Below are positions 24,090 to 36,100 of a DNA stretch of 64,000 bases, one piece after another. Every line of letters starts with the position of its first letter. Within the stretch, counting starts at the first letter, position 1. This DNA comes from Sipunculus nudus (lineage: Eukaryota; Annelida; Sipuncula; Golfingiida; Sipunculidae). The stretch covers positions 2,618,339 through 2,682,338 of the forward strand of contig CM049316.1 of NCBI GenBank assembly GCA_026874595.1. The letters are read 5' to 3'. Under the pieces are notes generated by a model. The model saw only the letters and a list, made by a program, of their open reading frames with translations, was not told the origin of the DNA and did no database searches. The position numbers and the translations under genes are program-made.

Positions 24090-26570
24090 ATGATGTACCA
24101 TGTTACATCTCGATTTAAACATCTCATTAAGTAATGATTTGCTTAACTGCAAAAGAGAAACACAAATTGGATACCATGAATGCAAAGGAGGTAATCAATC
24201 GGAGAAGAGAATAGTGATAGAATTAATTTTCTTTCTTAGTAACAATGCCTGAAAGGGTTGTTACCAAAAGGAAGTAGCCTGCATGAAAAAGAAAGCACAT
24301 AGGGAACGCATACCTTCACTGAAGCCTTCATCCAACCCAGACCGAGAAAATTGAATGAGCCCTTATCCCGCCATTTTAGTTCATTGAAATTCATTTTTGA
24401 CATTTAAAGTTGGTTCAAAACTGTTTAAGCCAAAAGTTGGTTCAAAACTGTTTAAGCCAAAATTATGTCAATAGGGAGTAATAATATGATACAGCGTGGT
24501 TGTTTACGCAAGGATTATGCCAAAAATGTCTCTACCAACGTATTATTCTTGCCATAATCAATAGTTAATTTTTAATAAATTGTTTAAATTCAACGACACG
24601 ATGCAATGCAAACAGGTTTTATAATATTTAATCATACTCTTAGTATTCAATGTGCCTTATCGCTGAAGGACGGCACAGCATATAATCTACACAGTTGCAG
24701 ATCGCTGGGTACCGGCTTATCGTTAAACTAATCCACCTCTAATCGTATCATATACCAGGATTCAGATGACAGTTTGTTTCTCTTGGTTTGTTATGTGCTT
24801 GGGCTGGCTTCACTAGACATTGACGTTGCATCGCTGATGGCCGTGCGAAATGTACACCGACCCAACATCTAATGATAAGAAGAAAAACTGAAGAAAGCAG
24901 CAGCCGACAAACGAGTACACAGGAAGGAACGCAACAACCCCAACAGACCACAGACTATACACAAAGGTGCATGTCCCTTGCAATAGAGACTACCACATCT
25001 GCATTGAGACTTGAATTACCTGAATGCGACGCTCTCCCAGCCGAACAAATAACTATAAGAGTAAGGCATAGCATCCATGAACAACTCCTGCTGACATTGT
25101 ATACGAAACCCTACGGTTGCTACTATATATATAGCAGGCCTGTGACAGCTCCACCGCCCGTAGGAGGAAGGTATTGGAAGTGAGGCTTTGTTCCTTGTGT
25201 ACTTTTCGTATGAGAAGTCAAGGAGCACGGGAATTTATGTTATACTAACAGTTAACACCTGTTAGAGGGGCAGCTATAGACCAATCAGGCAAGGGCTATA
25301 ACTCTTGTAGTTTATACATATTCATTAGATGAACGAATTAATGATTTATGAGTTGAAGGTGAGATTCGCTGGTGGACTTTGTGCTCCTCTTCGTTCGGAC
25401 GTGGCAACTGTGCCTTTTTGCGGTTCCTGTGCGTATGCCTAGATTACAGCATACTTTCAGTGTCTACCTGTACTGTGAACTTCCGGCAGATAACCTATAT
25501 AACATTTCCATGGGATTTATAGATGTTCTAAAGGGCTCCGTGATAGTTTAAATTGCGGAAGTAATTGCAGCTTATAATAACGCTGAGTTCTGGTGAGTGT
25601 AATTGTCAATTGTAACGATATTAATGTTACATATATAAAATTTTTTAGTGTTTTATACTGTTGTTACTGGTCCTTGAGTGATTTTGGAGTTGGGCAAGTG
25701 AAACCCAAACATGCCCACACATGCCCTGCTAAGCTGACACTCATTGGTGCTTGGTGGTCATTTGTAAATCTAGAATCTGCGGCTGATTTCTGGGGTAGAC
25801 TGACTCGGGTAAACTTTTTAATCCCAGAGGATATAGGTCCAAGGGTCCCAATACACTCTCGGAAAAAGAATCCAGGTCTGTCACCAGCCCCATGGTTAGA
25901 CACGTTGCTCAGGTGTCGACAATGGAGGAACAATGGAAAACCCACAGCATACAGAATAACGGTATGACCAACGCATGTTTGGCGGTGAAATTCTTGGAGA
26001 GATACATTACTTGTGACGTCACTTGGAACATCTTCTGTTGAGCTAAGCGGTGTCCGTCACTGACTACCCGCCTCAGAATTATAAAACAAATGTCTGATGT
26101 GTGATTTAGCTATATAATATTCCGCATGATGGCAGAACCTTTGACTATCCCAAAGACCTACAAATAACACTTATTATTATTATTTTGTATAATTTTTATT
26201 TAAACCTTCAAAGGTCTAATTAACATATGACACAATATCTTTTATTATCTTTAATGTTAAGTAAGATACCCTAAATGAGCCACCGTTTTATGTACACTGA
26301 TCATATGTGACGATGATGCACTTTAACATGCAATGAAATTGATAATTATTGATACTGTTAATTATATTAACTATTAATACCTTGGACCCAATGTCAACGT
26401 CTGTAATATAACCTTTCGGCCCTTTGTCTTGAGCAAAATAGGTTACGTCCAATACGGACCTATATTTCATATGTTTCAGATTTGGATTTTCTTCTGTATG
26501 CTGATCTGGTAATTGACGAGACGGAGAAACCATGAGGTTTACATCAGATGTCACAGCCAGGATTTGTAGG
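24090..26570. repeat. Large dispersed repeat, S and P segments, copy 1
   Basis: Matches 53703-56045 over about 2.4 kb and 61462-62520 over the first ~1 kb. Anchors are ACCATGTTACATCTCG (24096), TTGTATACGAAACCCT (about 25097) and GTGACGTCACTTGGAACATC (about 26011). Frames of 67-124 codons occur on both strands in the copies but differ in phase and length, so I call no gene. The P part (about 25980-26570) also matches 41563-41720. Since the S-P block follows a shortened R here without any pol remnant, this copy resembles a solitary repeat unit. Confidence 0.85.
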
Positions 26571-27299
26571 TTAACGTATTAACCCTTTTATATAGAGCAC
26601 ATGTAATAGTAATTTTGTTGTAAACTTCCATTTTATTCCATGGATTCTTTCTTTATTAAACAAAAAATAAATAGAGTGACATAGCAATTACATATAACAC
26701 ATTAACATCTTATAACAAAAATTACAATTCATATTATACATGGATATGATTTGTTGGTTTCAGTTACGTGTATTCAAAGTCTTAAACTGACCTGCAATTT
26801 GTAATACTCTAGCACAGATACTACATAAATCTGTACCCATGTAATAATATATATATATATAATATATATATATATATATAATCCAATGTATTAACAATAA
26901 CAAACACTTTACAATAATTACTTGTTGCCTGCACAAAACATTTGTAATGGAAATATTTGAATAACTGATCAACTCCCCAGTTAGACACAACCATGAATGG
27001 AAAATAAAGTGACAGTAAAATGCCAATTAAAACTAAAAGTAATAATGAATTAAAAAAGTGATACATGTGCATATTTAAATTGAGGATAATTACTCACTAC
27101 CCTATATTTAATTGTATTTAATAAAAATGAGAAGAAAGAACACCAGTCCAGCTTATATTAGATAGTTCAATACACAACCCTTATACATATATGTAAAGAC
27201 TAAATGTGTAAAAGCAACAAAAGTAAGTACCATTATATTTTAAGATCACTTCTATTATAATAATTAGGTGTAATTTAAATCAAAAGCTGAATAAAAATC
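26571..27299. other. AT-rich spacer or LINE 3' region
   Basis: Contains two adjacent (TA)n tracts near 26849-26880. Part of it may be the 3' untranslated region of the minus-strand L1-like LINE, but I could not locate a poly-A tail or a boundary. Confidence 0.4.
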
Positions 27300-27921
27300 A
27301 TTTCATCGATGACCATTTTCCCCCATGTTTACCCATATTATTTTTGCTTGTTGCTATATATTTTTCAATTGTACATATTTTGGTGATATACCTTTTAAAT
27401 GTAACGACTGTTGGTTTTTGTTTATTGCATCTAGTCACATAAACATGCCTTTTTATCATTAAGATAATAAAGTTAAACCAGCTGGTTTCAGAACATTAGA
27501 TGAATAGCATTCATCTAATGAACTAACTAATTTCAAATTGGTAAATACCTCATTCCATAATATTTTAGAAAATTGACAATTCCAAAATAAATTGATCCAA
27601 GTTATTTTTTTTTTGTGTGTGCGTTCATCTGATTCAATAATGTTAATTTTATATAAAAAGGGGTTAAGGGTTATACAACCATGAAGTATACGGAACTGAA
27701 AGTATCTTAATTGAACTGAGATAGTGGAAGAGTAAATGTTTGAGAAGCCCCTGTATACACTTGTATATGTCTCTAATTCCATGTCAGACTTCCATTTGGA
27801 GTCAATATTTCAATCCTTAGTATGAAATGGTCGTAGACCGGTTTAACTGTTTTCTTTAGACTAATACATTTATCCATATTAAGTACAAGTGGTAGTATCT
27901 GGCTCTGCTCATGTTCTTGTT

Positions 27922-28435
27922 TAAAGGGGCCAAATCACCTATATAGCAAGTTGAATTAACAAGAAAAATAGCTTCTTCCTTTTAAAATAAATCTGTACCG
28001 GACACAATATATCCTTGAATCCGCTTGCTTACTCCTGTAAACGAGTATTAAAAACAGTTAATCGGGCGCGATCACAGCTGTCAAAATCAAAAACACAGCG
28101 CGTGTCACACAACATGTGTCAAACAGGAGATGCTTCACTGATTTGCGCAAAAACATGTAATACATGTTCCCGCTGGCCGAAACACCTGGTGTTGTGGACC
28201 TCATGCAATCACACAATCGGACGTCATGCCACGCGGCCTTGTTATGATAAACAGACACACGTGGAATGTGTTTACAAACATGGAGAGCCATAACAAGGTG
28301 TTAAACAGTCGTATGTGACGTACTGAGACCGTGTGATGGGATGGTTATACTGGGGAAACTTTTGCACAAAGCAAAACTGAACTGATAGTATGAAAGAATA
28401 GGTATTGCTCCTGATAATGCTCCGTTTGTGATATT
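27922..28435 (+). mobile_element. ~510-bp non-autonomous element inserted in LINE ORF2
   Basis: Matches the reverse complement of 60355-60855 along its length: both have the AAAGGG(A/G)CC..AATCACC end, CTTGCTTACT(C/T)CTGTAAACGAG, TTAAACAGTCGTATG and ATTGCTCCT near the other end. In the 60.4 kb copy the two ends are imperfect inverted repeats (AGGGACATAATTAG against AGGGACCCAATCAC), suggesting a MITE-like DNA element. Here LINE ORF2 coding sequence is recognisable on both sides (CIPDSWKNIT upstream, KPVYDHFI downstream on the minus strand), so this is a nested insertion. Boundaries are good to about 10 bp. Confidence 0.75.
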
Positions 28436-28561
28436 TTTCCAACTGTCTGGGATACACCTAAGAAGACCATTGTTATCTAAAAAATCAATTTTCACCTTGT
28501 ATTTATGACAAAAGGTGTTATATTGTAGCTATGTAGCTTTTGAATGTACAGTCATAATCAA

Positions 28562-28566
<5 letters not shown>

Positions 28567-28614
<48 letters not shown>
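28567..28614. repeat. (TA)n microsatellite inside LINE ORF2
   Basis: TA dinucleotides lying within the decayed L1-like ORF2. Confidence 0.97.
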
Positions 28615-28617
<3 letters not shown>

Positions 28618-29712
28618 CTCAGCTGTGTACAATTTCTATATAAATATTAGTTGCTTCTCCCTTTTAATGACAGAGTTAAACCAAAGACATTGTGACATAA
28701 TCTCATTATATGATGATGGAGCTTTATAGTTATAATGACACCAGTGATACATCACATCTTGCCAAAATCCAGATGGCTTCCTCATTAAATTCTTCATATG
28801 TTCTGGTGCAAGATTGCAGTGAAAAGAATGATTACCAAGTTTCAAATAAGACAAAACAAGCTGCTTCCATAAGTCATTGACTGGCTTACTTGCCAAACGT
28901 TTGATCCATGATATTTTTAATGCTGCATTTGAGTCCAAAGATGGATCATACTCAGCCCCCCATTGCTGATATCAGATCTTATGGAATTTCTTTTTACCAA
29001 CGCTCTTCCATGGCCCCAAATAAACTTGTACAACATTTTTTCAACCCTATTAAAAAAATCTGTAGGAAGACTTGGTAGAACTGACAGGAGATAATTAAAC
29101 TGATAAATTATGAAGCTTTTTATGATGGTTATCTTTCTAAACGGGGTTAGTTTTCTCTGGGACCACTCAGATAGTAAACTGTTTATTTTTTTCTATTTGC
29201 GGTAGGTAATTGATATTAATTAAAAGTTGTAATGATGGGGTAATTGTAACACCAAGTATATTTAATTGCTCATTTGACGATGTTAGGTTTAATTTTTCTA
29301 CCTCAACTTTCTCTGTATATTTGTCCTTTTTTTAGAGGCATTACTGTTGTTTTATCTAAATTAATCCTGGGACCTGAAATATTGCTAAATTCCTTTAAAA
29401 CCTGTAGTGGTTCTTTCCCACTTGTGACATCAGCTAAAAACAAAACAGTATCATCTGCATATTGTGCCATTTTAAACATATTCTTTTTAAATGCGATACA
29501 TTTTATATTATTATCAGACCTAGTTGCATTAGCAAGTACCTCAACACAAATAACAAATAAATAAGGAGAAACAGGACATCCTTGATGTACCCGTCTAGAG
29601 ACTGAAAAAAAAATCAGAAAATTACCCATTATTAGTTACACAATTGCTAATGTTATTGTACAAAGGTTTAATCATAGATAGTGTAAAAATCAATGTTCAT
29701 AGTTTCTAATAA

Positions 29713-29714
29713 TG

Positions 29715-29764
<50 letters not shown>
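29713..29764. repeat. (TA)n microsatellite inside LINE RT
   Basis: Lies between the fingers/palm block and the QGCPVSPYLF block of the minus-strand RT, replacing or splitting a few dozen codons. Confidence 0.97.
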
Positions 29765-29768
<4 letters not shown>

Positions 29769-31411
29769 CCCGTTCTAACATGTCAAAAGCATTTTCATAA
29801 TCAATTGTCATAAGAAGGATTTAAGATCCTTCTCATTTGCATGGTCAATTAGACTCAAAACTTTTAAATATTTTCCCCAAAATACCTCCCTTTAATGAAT
29901 CCTGTCTGGTCTTCATGTATCAAATGTTTATTATTTGATTAATTTTATTTGCAACACTTTGGAAATAATTTTCCAATTAGAATTAACAATGAAAGTGGTC
30001 TCCAGTTTTTAAAAAGTTGAAGGTGTTTACCTTTTTGGGGAACAATGCTATTATTCCTTGTCTCTGTGGGATTGATAATGACCAATGTATCAAAACTTTA
30101 ATTAACACAGTCCAAAAAATACTTTTTCAGGTCGTTCCAAAAAAAAATTCATGCATCCATTTATTAATGGATTTAGTGACATAATTCCTTACTGAGGCTT
30201 TACATGTTCTGTCAATCTCTGGATTTAAAACTATATTCCAGTCACCTGCAATTATATTACTCTCATTGTTACTGTTGTCTAATTTATAAAAAATGTGAAT
30301 AAAAATCTACATTTAGTGTATTGGTCCATAAATATTTGTCTAATTCAGTCTATCACTGCCTATAGTAATATCAATTATAATAATACTACCATCAGCATTT
30401 TTATCAATGTTATGTATATCATGTGACACCTTGTTTTTTTATTAATACTTCCAGACCTCTGGCATTAAAGCTGCCATGATTAAAAATTATTGTGTGGTCT
30501 CATTCAGCTCCATTGAGCTTCAGTAACTGGGGAGCTGTGGGTTTCCTTTAAAGAAAATACTGTGTGACTTTTTTTGTTGAAGCCAATAAAACACTTGTCT
30601 GCGTTTGTTGTAAACATTCAAATCTCTAACATTAAGAGAAAGTATGCTTATATCAGACATATATCCAAAAAAGAAAGGGAAAATATATTAATACACAGTT
30701 ATGCAAGTTATTTACGTGGACAAATTTTACAGAATTATGTTGCCATAAACATACAATGACAGTGAAATGCGTGACACATGGTATAACCATGAATACATGT
30801 CAACGTAGTTATATGTATAAAACAAGGTAAATCCTGATAGAATTAAATATAATGTATACGATGACAAAATATTTAAATGGTGTACCCAAATACTAAAAAC
30901 ATATAGAGAGAGTTAAATTAACATGTAATGCCAACGATACCCAAGTTGCCAGTACTACCAATTCATTGTAAAAATGATTAGTAGAAGAACCAAAACACAG
31001 TAAACTGGAATGCAAAGAGAATATTTTAGATTGTAAGAAAAGTACACAAAAACTGATAACCGATACAGAATCATAATGTTCGAAGAGTGATGTTATTATA
31101 TCCACAGATATTGCATAACTGATTTTAGGTGACAGATATGAACACATAATCAAGCAATTGAACAAGATGTAAGCGTAGAGAATATGAGCCTGAGTATCAC
31201 TATTACTAGAACTATTACTACTACTACTAGTACTGACGCAGATATAACACTGTAAGTTGTGATGTATTTTATTGCATGATTGCAACCTGGAATAGAATGA
31301 TATGAACAAGGGACTGTATAGGCATAAACAAACATACACACAGCTACATATAATAATAAAAACTTACAAAGTCCGAACATGACTGCAACAATGTCAATCG
31401 CCTTTCAGTTG

Positions 31412-32085
31412 TTATATATAGACCACGTCTGAGTTCCCACATTTTCGCCCACAGCTTATTTCAGTCGCAGTCGCAGTTGGCTGCCTCTTTTCCCTGTCTC
31501 ATGAGCTAATTCTATTGCTTCTTTCACTTCATCTTCTGTCATTCTGACCAATTTGTTATGTAAAATTATCTTTACAATTCTCAGAACCAAGGGGTATCTT
31601 TTCTTTGTTATTTAGTTCATCTGATATCATTTGTTTGAGTTTATTCATCAGCAATTCGTTTTGTTTGTTCTTACTCTGTACTTCTGTTAGTTCCGTTCTT
31701 AGCTCTGTAATTTCAGAAATTATTTGCTCTCTCTGCTCTTTCAGTTCCTCTACAACTTTATCTAAACCCTCTACACTATTTTCAAGTGCTTGAACATTCT
31801 GCTTTGTAAGTTTATGCTCCCTTGATAGTCTTATTGTTGTTTGAGTTCTGTATGCATACTAGATATTTCCTCTTTCTTTTCTCTGTTTGAGTCCATTTAC
31901 CTTTTCACTCCCTCGATGGCATTCTGTAATTGTTTATTTACGTCTTGTGTGTCTGCCATACTACTCGTGGTTTGTGTTACCTAAGTACCTGATTTTGATG
32001 TATTTCCACCGTCTCTCTCTACAAATTTGTCCATATCTCCTACCGCCTTTGTTGTCTTTCTGGTAGACCTTCTGCTTGGAGGCAT
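31412..32085 (-). pseudogene. L1-like LINE ORF1, coiled-coil protein, broken
   Basis: Reading from an ATG at 32083-32085, the first residues are basic (MPPSRRSTRKTTKAVG). There follow segments rich in E, K, Q and L with heptad-like spacing (NKQLQNAIEGV; ELRTELTEVQSKNKQNELLM). L1-type ORF1 proteins are coiled-coil, RNA-binding chaperones, and the position upstream of ORF2 on the same strand fits. At least one in-frame stop (after SGT) and two frame changes break it. I did not see a convincing RRM-like domain, so the call rests on coiled coil and context. The end is approximate. Confidence 0.55.
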
Positions 32086-32459
32086 ACCGTGTAATATTTA
32101 GTCAGAAATATAGCGACATTCATATTTTGAAAAAAAAAAGTTTGTGGTAGCTTCAGAACAACTCAACCTCACCCTGCAGTCAAGTGACTTAAGTCTTTGT
32201 TTGATTCTTAATAATAAGTACAGGATTTATATTTTTTAGTGAGGGCTGTCCTTCGAATTTTGAAAATACTTTCTTCACAAATTAAGTTTATTTATAAAAA
32301 TGAATGTTACCTGCCTGAATGAATCACTATTTTTTAAGAAATATTAACTTAATTTTGAAATGTGGATGTGTGATTTATGACATTTAGAGACATATATTTT
32401 TGGAGACAAAATAAAATGATTAACTACATTATGTTTTATACTTTTGGGACCTACGATCT

Positions 32460-32822
32460 ATATGTGAAGTATCATCTCCATGTGACGCAACATCTTCATG
32501 TGACCTACCTTGCATGCCATGTGTCATCTTAATGTGACATATCATCTGAATGTGACTTACCATCGATTTCTGGCCTTTCATCTGCATGTGACTGACCATC
32601 TTCTTGTGACCTATTATCTCCATGTGATGCACCATCTTCATGGGACCTACCTTGCATAACACGTATCATCTTCATGTGGAATACCATCTGCATGTAACGT
32701 AAAATCTTCATGTGACGTATCATCTGCATGATATCTACCATCTCTATGTGACGTATTATCTCCTCTTTAAGTATCTTCATGTGATGTATCATCTCCATGT
32801 GATGTATCATATTCTTTATGTA
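32460..32822. repeat. Imperfect ~20-bp minisatellite
   Basis: About 18 degenerate copies of a unit resembling ATCATCTTCATGTGACGT. Frames on both strands through it give periodic, low-complexity peptides and are not genes. It ends about 340 bp upstream of the FkbM exon, so it would lie in that gene's intron or upstream region. Confidence 0.8.
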
Positions 32823-33144
32823 AGGCGGTCAGTTAAAATGTTGCATACACAAACTATGTTTGAGATCAAAACAGCATCAGTTTACCTTGAAAGAAAAAAA
32901 TCCCTGATGACCAGGTGTTTTGAGATGGGGTAAAACCTTCTGATAACAAGGGGTGTATTCATGATATTGGGGATTGTCAGGCTTACAAAAACACCAGGGA
33001 CTCTCTTTAAATGTCCTCAACATCATGAAGGGACCAGCCTTAATAACTGATAAAAGCATCTTTCTGTGAGAGTATTGGATAAGCTTTTCATCATTACTAT
33101 CCACACCTCCACCTCCTCCCGCATCCTCCCTTAAGACTAATTGT

Positions 33145-33164
33145 TTCTGTTCTTTCCCCTTCAG
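33145..33164 (+). promoter_or_regulatory. Predicted 3' splice site of the FkbM exon
   Basis: A pyrimidine-rich tract (TTCTGTTCTTTCCCCTTCAG) ends in AG at 33163-33164. The sequence directly after it stays open in the frame of the methyltransferase and encodes the hydrophobic anchor, so the acceptor explains why the frame has no convincing start of its own. Confidence 0.7.
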
Positions 33165-34057
33165 GTCGTCTCCTGCTTGGTGGCGTTGCCATGGGTACTT
33201 TGGCGGTATCAGTACTTTACCTATATAACTCCACGGAATTGACTATAATAGAGCATTGGGGTACACATCGCTCGACTCCTGACCCGAGGTGGAAAGACAT
33301 CCCATGTAGATCAACAACTACAAAACCTTCCTTCATAATATGTTTACATGACATCAGAAAAGATAGCGTTGTTTCAAGGTCATTGGCAAAGACTGGGTCT
33401 TGGGAGAGCGCGATGTTACGTGAAATGGGAGATCTTTTGCGGGGAGACAAACTTTTAGGACTGATCGACGTTGGAGCAAATATAGGATTTTATTCTCTCC
33501 ATGCTGCAGCCTTGGGAAGAAAGGTGATTGCCATCGAACCATTTGAGGATAACGTGATCAGGCTGAAGAAGGCGATCCATTTAAACAATTTTACTCAACT
33601 GGTCACCGTTCTTCAAAAATTCGTGTCAGACCGGAAAGGAGTTGGGCTGATTCAGAAACATCCAAACAATCAGGGTGACACGAGAGTTCGTATGGATGGA
33701 GTTCCTTGCGTCGGCGATTGTAACAAGCACATCTCCAGTGACATTCAGGTAGAATCAATTTGCTTGGACGATTTGGTGAACAAAATGCAGACTAAGCGCG
33801 CCATCATGAAGATCGACATACAAGGCTACGAACACTTAGCTTTCAAGAAAGCCTCACGACTACTGGATGACGTGTTCATTCCAAAAATATTCATGGAGTG
33901 GTTCCTGATGAAGAAGGTAAAGGAGCGTTATCTTGTTGAAGAAATGATAGATTTGCTTGTTAGTAAAAACTATCACCCCTACGAAGCGAGAGGAGCTCTC
34001 AACCTAAATCACTCGAACAGGTGGCCGTATGATATTGTTTGGAAATACAAAGTCTAA
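33165..34057 (+). CDS. FkbM-type methyltransferase, membrane-anchored, last coding exon (5' incomplete)
   Basis: The family transfers methyl groups from S-adenosylmethionine; the substrate here is unknown. From the ATG at 33191 the frame gives 288 residues to a TAA at 34055-34057. If the acceptor at 33164 is used, translation enters two bases into the exon and reads RLLLGGVAMGTLAVSVLYLY, a hydrophobic segment that would act as a type II signal anchor, followed by an NST glycosylation sequon. SAM-binding motif I is LIDVGANIGFYSLHAAALG (about residues 90-108), followed by the acidic strand VIAIEPFEDN. The FkbM hallmark MKIDIQGYEH is at about residues 206-215. The C-terminus ends HSNRWPYDIVWKYKV, and the length fits one catalytic domain. 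A luminal, Golgi-type location is inferred from the anchor. The upstream exon(s) were not found in this window, and the in-exon ATG at 33191 would cut through the anchor, so I consider it a less likely start. No in-frame damage is visible. Confidence 0.85.
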
Positions 34058-34459
34058 TGATTCAACATGCCATACGACTGGCCTGTTTGACAAAAAAAAT
34101 GTAACTTGTGAGGATGACGTTCTGATTGATCAATCGTGATTTCTTGGTACCATAATTAGCTTATTTTTTTGCAGTTTAATGCAGGAGTCTCTGTTATAAA
34201 TTATATATTATTTTTTATCAATATCAGTCGTAGACCTTGAATGATTTAATATACATTACAGTGTATATACTATAGTTCTTGAATGATGTTTTGTGAGAGC
34301 TGCATCTAGAACAAAGTAATTTCAAACACAAGTTCTGGTCATTATCCATTGCAGATATAACGTGGTCAATAATTATCTGTCAACAATATATGTCATTTTA
34401 CGATGCCTTCCTGTGTAGTTGTATGTAGAATTTGGCTGTCATTACTGAAGTCTTAGTGG
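34058..34459. other. Downstream of the FkbM exon
   Basis: AT-rich 3' flank, probably 3' UTR and intergenic sequence. I found no clear AATAAA signal in it. Confidence 0.4.
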
Positions 34460-36100
34460 CGGGATGATATCAGAGGACAGGATAGGAAGGGTGTTTCTGG
34501 AAACAGAAGACGAACCAACTGTAAAGTATTGTCAGATAATCCTGCGTCACTCCCGCATATACCATTGATCCGTATCCAATTTCCCACCATAAACTGGTTT
34601 CCCAGTTATTATCCGTGCTAGATGGCTTCATTGGTTTTGCTCGAATGTGCCTTTTTCCGCTACATACTGAGAAACCCATTACAAGTTCCTTTAGCTCACT
34701 GCTTTGACCTGACTACCAGATAGACCTTGATGCATCAAACAGTTTTTGATGTAGTGCCACAGGAATATTATCCTACTCACTTTCACCTGGAGCCCTTGAT
34801 TGACAAAAAAATTCCCCTCTGGCCAACCAGTATGAATAAACAATCCCCTCGTTACTCCCCTGAGTTTCCGAGCCAACCCTTTTCACAATACAGCCGAACT
34901 TGTTGGCAGTGCTGAAAGCGTTGATCTGCTTTTTCTTCCATGTGAATTTGTTGTTAAGACGCAGGCAGGTTATCAGATTCAGTCTACATGTGATTCAGTA
35001 TATGACTGCAGTCTCATCGAACGTTTCGATCAGCTTTGTCCCAGATGTTTTCCTGTTACGTGAATTATATCATATTCACAGCGTATTAGCCTCATGCAAA
35101 ATCCTTGACTACCAGTGGCAATTCATCAAGATTCCTTCCTCAGGTAAAGACTCAAGAGGATAATATTCAGTCTGTCAGCTGCCCAAGTAACCTCTTCAGG
35201 GTCCTTGTCTATATGGAAGACCCTTTGTGCAGTGCATTTGAGGGATTTTGAAGCCATGGTCGAAGAGATCCATCAAATTGTTCTTACCAGAAGACTGTTC
35301 CCATAATATATGAGGAGATATCAGCAAAAGCTGAATGTTTGGTTAAAAATAGAATGCAGAAGACCGCACCCGTAGAATGGAGCGCAAAGTGGACACAGAA
35401 TGTTTAATCTCTCCTAGGAAAAATACGTTTTCCTTCGGCAAAATAAGCATTATGAACGTTAAGGGCATTGTTTCAATATGAAAATGAAATTATATTATGG
35501 AATAAAATAATATTGAATTGTAAGTTTACAGACCAAGTAAATATGTCGGTTATTTTCTTTTAAAATCAAGGAGACATCTGAGGTGATTCTGTTCAGTTTC
35601 TTACCAGTAGACATTCTCGTGTTCTTCATCGATATTTAGGAGTGCGTTGACCAAAGAAAAGTCAGGCATTTTGCCTATCACACTCAATCTGTCCAACAGG
35701 GTTCAAGGAAGACTTGGAGAACCCACACTAGTTTGCATTAAACATGACACCTTTTTCTTCATCTTGCAGTAGGACAGTTTACAGTCAGTCATCATGAACA
35801 TCCTGGGTTTCTCCATACACAGTAATAAAGGCCATAAGAAACCCAGTCCTTAACTGCATTTGTCTTTGGTAGAGCTCAGGACAGAGGTAATATCAAAGGA
35901 AAGTAGATTAAGGCAAATCCGCCCGAATTATATGATAAGAGTTGTAAGCTCGCTTACAATAGGCGCAAGACCTAGGTCGGCCAAAACCCGTAATGTCTTT
36001 AAAGTTGGTGAAGACATTTCCGAATACCAGCTGACCCAAACTGTTGAACTGATGGGAAGATGTATCTATGGCGTTGGATGTTTTTATTTAGTTTTGTAAG
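34460..36100 (-). pseudogene. Degenerate Ty3/gypsy-like pol remnant, copy 1 (segment Q)
   Basis: On the minus strand, protein fragments of a gypsy-type pol appear in the correct order. Near 35600-35990 there is a reverse-transcriptase palm to connection stretch, parallel to a better-preserved block in copy 2. Near 34600-34700 is an integrase zinc-binding-like block (SSELKELVMGFSVCSGKRHI), followed by an integrase core fragment (DYLTILYSWF) near 34510-34540. Frames are broken everywhere. It matches 56045-56220 and 57085-59130 at nucleotide level but lacks about 0.9 kb present there. Orientation and order support a retrotransposon interior. The family assignment is moderate because each block is short. 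Confidence 0.6.

Larger units (their letters stand above)
27300..30660 (-). pseudogene. L1-like LINE ORF2 (APE endonuclease, RT), broken
   Basis: The start is placed at 30658-30660, giving MSDISILSLNVRDLN, the usual first strand of an L1-type endonuclease. An endonuclease block with AGDWNIVLNPEIDR lies near 30190-30250. RT blocks follow: HEDQTGFIKGRY near 29910, QGCPVSPYLFVICVEVLAN within 29530-29585, and an intact YADD catalytic motif at 29450-29461. The connection region is at 28636-28938, and the C-terminal region with FQFRILHG and FWNCQFSKILWNEV lies within 27459-27782. The likely end is a stop near 27300. The reading is split by several frameshifts and stops, two (TA)n tracts and one inserted element, so it is not functional although the catalytic aspartates survive. 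Confidence 0.8.
27300..32085 (-). mobile_element. Decayed L1-like non-LTR retrotransposon
   Basis: A coiled-coil ORF1 remnant (31412-32085) and an ORF2 remnant (27300-30660) lie on the same strand in the order expected of an L1/Tx1-type LINE. ORF2 is interrupted by a ~510-bp element at 27922-28435 and by (TA)n expansions at 28567-28614 and 29713-29764. Neither a 5' UTR boundary nor a poly-A tail could be fixed. The clade assignment rests on the ORF1/ORF2 architecture and RT block wording; it is tentative below the level of L1-like. Confidence 0.8.

Noticed and set aside
24748-25228. Small genes in the S segment
   Set aside because: Frames on both strands are not kept in phase in the copies at 54.2 and 62.3 kb, so they are chance frames in a repeat.
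25593-25967. 124-codon frame conserved in part at 55330-55554
   Set aside because: The peptide similarity simply reflects nucleotide similarity of two repeat copies. The antisense frame is equally open, and stops and starts differ.
30893-31380. Hydrophobic minus-strand frames resembling membrane proteins
   Set aside because: They lie in the ORF1-ORF2 spacer of the decayed LINE, partly over an (ACT)n tract; no start context or family resemblance.
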